Below are positions 59,015-64,000 of a stretch of DNA of 64,000 bases, one piece after another; the first letter of the stretch is position 1, and every line of letters begins with the position of its first letter. The position numbers and the translations under genes were made by a program. The stretch comes from Yersinia rochesterensis (GTDB lineage Bacteria; Pseudomonadota; Gammaproteobacteria; Enterobacterales; Enterobacteriaceae). The DNA lies in assembly GCF_003600645.1 (NCBI RefSeq), contig NZ_CP032482.1, positions 372,001 to 436,000 on the forward strand, written 5' to 3'. The notes beneath the pieces were generated by a model, which saw nothing but the letters and a program-made list of their open reading frames with translations, ran no database searches and was not told the origin of the DNA.

Positions 59015-59740
59015 ACCCCTCGCTAATCACTTCGAATACCGACCTTGTAAGATTTCCAGGCCCCGTCGTAGCCTGGACCTCAGGCAACTCTTTCGCTCTG
59101 CCCGCTTCTAGAGACACGGTGGCGTTCAACAACGCTCTTTCAACAATAGGATGACGGGGTGACGCGATCAGAGGAGTGGTATTGAAGTAGAAAATCCACC
59201 CAGGCTGATTGGCTCCAGGCTTTGTAAATATGGACGGATCCACCATTTGAGACGTTGCAACGTCGTAGCAAAACGGTTGAAGCTTCAACTGTCCATTGAT
59301 GAAGAGTTGGTCAATAGGCGTTCCATGGTAGACATCATCGGCATCGATGTAGAATCCCCCTCCACGAACACGTACGAGTAACGAAAGTAGTCCGACATCA
59401 TTGAAGGGTGGTAGCACCTGTTAAAAGCGTCCTCATAGCGAGTCCCTAAGCGGCTTCGAATGAAAGCACTCGCAGATTTCTTGTCGAACACTTCTAACTC
59501 AAACCCACTCCGTTCCAGTTGCTTCCAAGAATTCATGCAAGCTTTGACGTCTTCAGGCAGTCTCTGCAGATCATCCCAGAACTGCACAATGCGTTTTGGC
59601 GTGGGGGCGGACCACGTCGCCGAGCCGAGCGAAGATGTTTCACGCCGCTGTACCATGTCACGCACAAAGTCAGAGCGTGCACGATCCGCAGGTCCCAGCG
59701 GATCGGCCTCGGTAGCTTGATTCACTCCTGCTTCACTCAT
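59015..59740 (-). pseudogene. DXD glycosyltransferase, frameshifted and 3'-truncated
   Basis: Starts at ATG 59740 and runs 100 codons with KRIVQFWDDLQRLPEDVKACM, GFELEVFDKKSASAF and HPSMMSDYFRYSYVFVEG. In the G-run near 59361 the frame is lost and continues in the next one with GGFYIDADDVYHGTP, the DXD sugar-nucleotide site. Together these give the Och1/TcdB-like sugar-binding region of capsule and toxin glycosyltransferases. One missing G would explain the shift. The 3' end is cut by the IS3 element at 59014. It is GC-richer than the NRPS region and belonged with the GH16 and carbamoyltransferase genes. Confidence 0.75.
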
Positions 59741-59961
59741 CTGCTATTTTCCTTTTTGTCTAGTGGTCAAATAATTTCGAATACCTGTTGAGCTGGTTTT
59801 TATGTCTGTAGCTGTTCATATGTAGGGAGGAACTGCTGAGGATTCAGTAACTAGCAAAATCGTCATAAAATTAAGGGTCAAGAATGACGACAATGATAGA
59901 TGGGTGCAATGTATTCCTATTGTATACTGGGGAAATATTGTTAAATAAACATGGTAACCCT

Positions 59962-60250
59962 TGACCTGCCCCCGATATTAGATACAACCGTCAGTTGTAA
60001 TGTCGGTCTGTTTACTTCCGAATTCTCCACCTTGCTGCAAACTCTGATGGCGTCTGATAATCCAGTGCTGAATATGGTCTGCATTCGTTATAGTCCTGCC
60101 GCCAGTCATTAATGATTTTCTTGGCGTGAATGGTGTCGCTGAACCAGTGCTCATTCAGACATTCATCATGAAAGCGCCCGTTAAAACTCTCGATAAACAC
60201 ATTCTGTGTCGGCGTGCCCGGCTGGATCAACTGAAACTGATGACACACAA
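59962..60250 (-). pseudogene. 3' end of an IS3-family (IS407-type) element, OrfB fragment
   Basis: Minus-strand frame 60012-60250: [32 protein letters not shown], then WRQDYNECRPYSALDYQTPSEFA and stop. This is the OrfB end with the catalytic Glu in NVFIESFNG. The IS terminus appears at 59962 (TGACCTGCCCCCG). The upstream part of the IS is replaced by a glgC remnant at about 60250. Same IS group as the OrfA scrap at 44783-44861. Confidence 0.85.
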
Positions 60251-60458
60251 GAAAGGGCGAATGGATGTGCCCAGACAAGACCCTGCCGGGTTATCTTCGG
60301 CAAAATATCATTACCGAAATCATGGCTACTTTTGCACAATATTTAACATTCACAGAGAAATTCTGTATTAAAGACGTATATCCCCATGCTGGTGAGACTG
60401 CGATCCGGGTGACCCGGTACCGTCGGTGGATCATTTGGCTTCTCCCAGAATGCGTTCA
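60251..60458 (-). pseudogene. Remnant of glgC (glucose-1-phosphate adenylyltransferase)
   Basis: Reading the minus strand: [20 protein letters not shown], then [21 protein letters not shown], a frameshift, and [20 protein letters not shown]. This is the middle of GlgC, the enzyme that makes ADP-glucose for glycogen. Only some 65 codons are left, broken by one frameshift and by the IS3 fragment. It is far from any glycogen operon here, so it was probably carried in with an element. Confidence 0.8.
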
Positions 60459-60762
60459 CCTGCAGGTTTCGGCTACAGGTATTACTCCTTACGGGAATGG
60501 TATTCATCATATTAACAGCATTATGCAACCATCAACGGCTACAATAGTCCCTGTCGTCGGTGTCGCTATTTGTACGGAATCCGTAGTTCCTGGTTGTGCT
60601 ACCGGTGCCAGTCACGAAACAGATATTGCATTGGTGGTGAAGTTTGTCATTGAGGTCGCCAAAGAGTTTGGCCGTGGGATCTGTAACTTCTATGATGCAG
60701 AAGAGTATGATCGATTAGTTGTCTTCTACGGCAGTATGAGCCATCTTCAATTGTTAAAATAA
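60459..60762 (+). CDS. Unrecognised ORF fragment
   Basis: A plus-strand frame whose second half ([62 protein letters not shown]) looks protein-like, with balanced hydrophobic pattern and no repeats. The frame extends upstream over the glgC remnant, which cannot be coding on both strands, so I count only the part from about 60459. No start or ribosome site is evident and I do not recognise the family. It may be a truncated gene. Confidence 0.3.
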
Positions 60763-60931
60763 CAGGGTGGTATTCCGTTTCATCCGGAGAGTAAAACGGC
60801 AGTGCAACTTATCGTTGGCTTCATAATGGCCTGGATCGTCCCTGAGCGGCTTTAGGTGCTGACGACAACATTATTCCAGGCCATTCATGGAACAGTACTC
60901 GACAGCTGTATACCCCCCTTGGGGCTGATGA

Positions 60932-60979
60932 CAAAAAAACAAACCCACAACGCAAGGATGAGCACTGACATTGTGGGTT
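60932..60979 (-). terminator. Terminator downstream of the integrase gene
   Basis: On the minus strand: AACCCACAA, a 20-base loop, TTGTGGGTT, then TGTTTTTTTG. A 9-bp stem with a good T-run 13 bases after the integrase stop. Confidence 0.75.
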
Positions 60980-60991
60980 TTGGGGTACAGG

Positions 60992-62200
60992 TTATTTCGC
61001 AACAGATGAGACAGGCATGACTCCTCTGTGTTCCAGAGAGTCAATATAATCGGCATACCACTGCATCATTTCCCGCCGTTGCTCCAGATACAAAGCATGG
61101 TTATAGGTTCCCCGGATACTGTTTTTATCCGCATGTGCGAGCTGGAGTTCAATCCAGGCCGAGTTATAGCTCTGTTCATGCAAAATGGTACTCATGGTGT
61201 GACGAAAACCATGTCCTGTCGCTTTACCATCATAACCAATACGCTTTAGCACCATATTAATGCTGGCTTCGCTCATGGGCTTATTGACGTCGTTACGTCC
61301 AGGAAAAACCAGCCGATAGCTTCCAGTTACGTTCTGAAGTTCCCGCAGGATGGCAGTGACTTGCCGGGTCAGGGGAACGACATGTTTACGCCGCATTTTC
61401 ATGCGACTTTCCGGTACTGTCCACAGAGCGTTGTCGAAATCAAACTCTTGCCATTCTGCTGCCCGCAATTCGACAGTGCGAACACCGGTCAATAAAAGCA
61501 GTCGAGTGGCGAGGCGGGTGAGGGGACTACCGTGATATTCAGCCAACTTCTGAAGGAACTCAGGAAGCTCTCTGGCGATTAGATGAGGGAAGTGCTCTGT
61601 TTTGGGGGGACTCAAGGCTCCGGCCAGTTCTGCCACAGGGTTCACCGTTGCCCGGCCAGTGGCAATGGCATAACGGAAAATCTGATTACAGAATTGCCGC
61701 ACTTTACGCATTTTCTCCAGAGCACCGCGCTTTTCTATCAGGCGCAGCACCTGAAGCATCTCCAGCGGGAGGATCTCTGTGACAGGGCGTTTCCCTACAT
61801 GTGGGAAGATATCCTTCTCAAGGGCCTCCAGGACGCTTTCTGCATAGCTTGCAGACCATGACGTACATTTGTAGGTATGCCATTCAGTAGCGAGGGTATG
61901 GAAGGTATTTTCTACTGTGAATTTTTTGGTTTGCTTCTCGCGCTGTTTTTGCTCGCTGGGGTCATGACCCTCGGCGAGGAGTTTTCGTGCTTCTTCACGT
62001 TTTAGTCTGGCCTCGGCCAATGAGATATCAGGGTAGACACCAATGGAGAGCTTTTTCTCTTTTCCTGATACACGGTATTTCATGCGCCAATATTTACGGC
62101 CGTTGGTGGTGACCAGCAGAAAAAGGCCGCGCTCATCAGTAAGTTTGTAATCTTTCTCTTTCGGCTTTGCAGTCTCGACTTGTCTGGCATTGAGTGGCAT
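60992..62200 (-). CDS. P4-type tyrosine integrase of the genomic island
   Basis: A 402-residue integrase. The N-terminal arm-binding domain (MPLNARQVETAKPKEKDYKL, GRKYWRMKYRVSGKEKKLSIG) is followed by the core-binding helices and the catalytic domain: Arg in LTGVRTVELRAAEW, HGFRHTMSTILHEQ, and the Tyr of YNHALYLEQRREMM. All catalytic residues are present, so it is probably active. It points away from the tRNA-Phe gene, whose 3' end lies 177 bases upstream, the standard arrangement for islands that use a tRNA 3' end as attachment site. Confidence 0.95.
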   Translation of the reverse strand: MPLNARQVETAKPKEKDYKLTDERGLFLLVTTNGRKYWRMKYRVSGKEKKLSIGVYPDISLAEARLKREEARKLLAEGHDPSEQKQREKQTKKFTVENTFHTLATEWHTYKCTSWSASYAESVLEALEKDIFPHVGKRPVTEILPLEMLQVLRLIEKRGALEKMRKVRQFCNQIFRYAIATGRATVNPVAELAGALSPPKTEHFPHLIARELPEFLQKLAEYHGSPLTRLATRLLLLTGVRTVELRAAEWQEFDFDNALWTVPESRMKMRRKHVVPLTRQVTAILRELQNVTGSYRLVFPGRNDVNKPMSEASINMVLKRIGYDGKATGHGFRHTMSTILHEQSYNSAWIELQLAHADKNSIRGTYNHALYLEQRREMMQWYADYIDSLEHRGVMPVSSVAK

Positions 62201-62376
62201 TTGGGGGCCCCTAAATCACATTGAACAAGATAAGCCCCCAGTTAAGCCCCCAAACATCACTTGATTGGTGTTGATGTAGGTTGACCTCAGTGGAACTTAA
62301 AATGGATTAATGTTGAGTATGATAGTGATTATAAAGGAGTTTACTTGAATTCAGAAGACGTGGGGAGAAGTGAAAG

Positions 62377-62452
62377 TGGTGCCCGGACTCGGAATCGAAC
62401 CAAGGACACGGGGATTTTCAATCCCCTGCTCTACCGACTGAGCTATCCGGGC
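62377..62452 (-). tRNA. tRNA-Phe (anticodon GAA)
   Basis: The minus strand shows GCCCGGATAGCTCAGTCGG, an anticodon stem GGGGA with loop TTGAAAA and TCCCC, the TTCGATTC loop, and the acceptor complement TCCGGGC followed by ACCA. All arms pair. The encoded CCA is present. Its 3' half is the likely attachment site of the island, but no second copy of that segment was found in the window. Confidence 0.97.
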
Positions 62453-62595
62453 AACGGGGCGCATTAAACCGTATTGGGCGCTGATCGTCAACGAATTTAT
62501 AGCTTAAAATCCCTAAAAGCGTGTTGATCGCTCTCTTTTCAGGCAAAAGTGCAAAGTTCTGCGCAAATTGGCCTGAAATCCTACCCTGGCACAGC

Positions 62596-63171
62596 TTAGC
62601 TTAATGCACCATTTTTTCGGCACTGGGCGACGGCCAATACATCTTCTGCCAGACATTTAGCGACGTCAACATCGGCCAGTTGGCGTTTTACCAGCAACTT
62701 GCTCAAGCAACCTTCCAAAATCAACTCCATTTGCTGGGCGACCATCTCGGCATCATCAGCCTCCATCTCTCTCAGCAATTCCAGAGTATAGTGCAGCGAG
62801 GCTTCTTTTTGTTGCTCTGCCAATTGGTGGATAGGGTGGATATCATCGGGATAAAAGCTACAGGCTGCAATAAACAAGCAGCCGGGATAGCGCTGATTTT
62901 GTACTTGTTCACTGAGCGCCTGATAGCGCGCCAGTAGCTTTTGTTTCGGCGATAATGTCTCATCCAACTGCAATTGACGCCGCCAGGTATCTATCTGCTG
63001 ACCGTGGTAGCGCAGGCAGTCATATAGTAGTGCCTCGCGGTCGGGCCAAAAACGGGTTAGGTCACTGATTTCAACCGAGACCTCTTTTGCCAGCATCTCC
63101 AGAGTCGTATTTGCCAATCCTTGTAGCTCTAACAGATTGAGCGCACTGCTTAATACTTGTTCACGTTGCAC
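62596..63171 (-). CDS. TetR/AcrR family transcriptional regulator
   Basis: About 191 residues. N-terminal [54 protein letters not shown]. The C-terminal ligand domain includes [13 protein letters not shown]. The start is GTG 63171 (MQREQV), preceded by GGAGGAGAGCAAC; a longer frame to 63297 would add 42 unlike residues. It is divergent from garL with a gap of about 470 bases. Which genes it controls is not clear. Confidence 0.85.
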   Translation of the reverse strand: MQREQVLSSALNLLELQGLANTTLEMLAKEVSVEISDLTRFWPDREALLYDCLRYHGQQIDTWRRQLQLDETLSPKQKLLARYQALSEQVQNQRYPGCLFIAACSFYPDDIHPIHQLAEQQKEASLHYTLELLREMEADDAEMVAQQMELILEGCLSKLLVKRQLADVDVAKCLAEDVLAVAQCRKNGALS

Positions 63172-63638
63172 GTTGCTCTCCTCCAACTTCGTCTCTGGCA
63201 AGTGTGGTTTACCTTGGCCTATTGCGCAAATAGTGCCAGCGGCAGAGAGTTCAAAACGGATTGACACTCTCCACCTGCCGACTCTGTACCTTATCACTAC
63301 TGTGGCGAGATCTGGTGAACTCTTTAGTGGCTCATCGATAGCATCCTAAGTATTAGGTGATTTTACGCGGCCAGAGTCTGTGAAGCAGTCTGCATTGTAT
63401 TGTGCATCTGCCTATAAGCATTCGCGAATAACTTATTATTCTTGTTCTTTTGCCCGATGGTTTATTGGAACGTAGTTTTTATAATGATTACCGTGAATTG
63501 TAGCGATACCGAATCGTACAGAAACAGGCACAAGATTAAGCCACAAAATGCGTGCTGTGTGCGCTGGCAACCTGAATTGCATAACGCCCTGCATCGAGCC
63601 TTCGTTTCAGGCCGGGCGTTCTATCATAAGGATCGAAA
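63172..63638. other. Intergenic region between the TetR gene and garL
   Basis: No gene seen. It holds the divergent promoters; the garL ribosome site AAGGATCG is at its end. Nothing else was recognised. Confidence 0.4.
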
Positions 63639-64000
63639 ATGAGTCTCCCAAATTATCCTAATCAGTTCCGCCGCAACCTACAGCAAGGGCAAACCCTGAT
63701 TGGCTGCTGGAGTGCGCTGGCAAATCATATCTCAGCGGAAGTTCTGGGTCTGGCGGGGTTTGATTGGTTGGTATTGGACGGTGAACACGCCCCGAATGAT
63801 GTCACGACATTTATTCCGCAGCTTATGGCTCTGACAGGTAGCGGCAGCGCCCCCGTGGTACGCGCACCTTGCAATGAGCCAATTATTATCAAGCGCTTAT
63901 TGGATATCGGTTTCTACAACTTCCTGATTCCTTTTGTTGAGAGTGAGGAGGAGGCGGTACGTGCGGTGGCTTCAACCCGCTATCCGCCCGCAGGGATACG
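63639..64000 (+). CDS. garL: 5-keto-4-deoxy-D-glucarate aldolase (partial)
   Basis: The first 120 residues of a HpcH/HpaI-family class II aldolase: [74 protein letters not shown] and TRYPPAGIR. The strong match to enteric GarL identifies it as the enzyme that splits 5-keto-4-deoxy-D-glucarate into pyruvate and tartronate semialdehyde. Visible are the catalytic His of GEHAP and the conserved Arg/Asp positions. The gene runs out of the window. It is ordinary chromosomal sequence beyond the island edge. Confidence 0.92.
   Translation, partial: MSLPNYPNQFRRNLQQGQTLIGCWSALANHISAEVLGLAGFDWLVLDGEHAPNDVTTFIPQLMALTGSGSAPVVRAPCNEPIIIKRLLDIGFYNFLIPFVESEEEAVRAVASTRYPPAGI

Noticed and set aside
57765..59018. 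AACCC repeats as IS3 target duplication
   Set aside because: AACCC occurs near both ends, but using it would shift the IS ends away from the matching TGTAA...TTACA termini; probably chance.
60265..60458. Plus-strand reading through the glgC remnant
   Set aside because: The minus strand clearly carries GlgC codons, so the plus frame there is a shadow.
1..64000. CRISPR arrays
   Set aside because: No series of short direct repeats with regular spacers was seen; the only repeats are inverted pairs and transposon ends.

Overview
The window reads as chromosomal DNA of an enterobacterium, most likely Yersinia. The last gene is a garL-type aldolase, the T6SS proteins are of the enteric kind, and several IS fragments are common types in that genus. 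The species is inferred from recognised proteins, not measured. A tyrosine integrase of the P4 type (60992-62200) lies just behind the 3' end of a tRNA-Phe gene (62377-62452). The DNA to the left of that tRNA is therefore, at least in part, a genomic island; a TetR regulator and garL on the right are ordinary chromosome.

Layout. 1-5.2 kb: island-type accessory genes (an unknown ORF, an inovirus Gp2/YagK-like protein, an AT-rich unknown gene), a decayed integrase tail at 3.3 kb, an Opa-like outer membrane protein and a PerC-like regulator. 6.0-36 kb: a complete type VI secretion locus with all 13 core genes (tssB-C-K-L, OmpA-like, hcp, clpV, vgrG, PAAR, tssM-A-F-G-J-E). It carries two probable effector/immunity pairs: an HExxH zincin with a lipoprotein, and an LCAT-like lipase with a Tli4-like protein. 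Accessory genes follow (LprI-like, TagA/VasL-like, a double zinc-ribbon DUF746 protein). 36-40.4 kb: small exported and membrane proteins, a DUF2145 protein, a YdjM-type protein and decayed ORFs.

40.4-44.4 kb: a non-autonomous Tn3-family transposon inserted next to an IS110 remnant. It has perfect 38-bp terminal inverted repeats and deleted tnpR and tnpA. Its cargo is a BrxR/CapW-like HTH-WYL regulator, divergent from a 56-aa protein, a DUF1883 protein and a nucleotidyltransferase. This looks like a compact, possibly undescribed defence-type module.

45.0-56.6 kb: a biosynthetic cluster. A free-standing A-T protein with a Gln-like specificity code, a C-A(Ser)-T-C-T-C nonribosomal peptide synthetase without thioesterase, a RidA protein, an alpha/beta hydrolase with cysteine in the nucleophile position and an MFS exporter form one minus-strand operon. 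A divergent, exported glutaminyl-peptide cyclotransferase stands beside it. Together they suggest a small Gln/Ser peptide that becomes pyroglutamyl after export. I know of no described product for this arrangement.

56.6-60.8 kb: wreckage of mobile elements and of a second, more GC-rich sugar-related operon (glycosyltransferase, GH16, carbamoyltransferase), with an IS3 copy inserted, plus an IS3-type fragment fused to a glgC remnant. The best leads are the NRPS/cyclase cluster and the Tn3-borne regulator/DUF1883/nucleotidyltransferase cassette.
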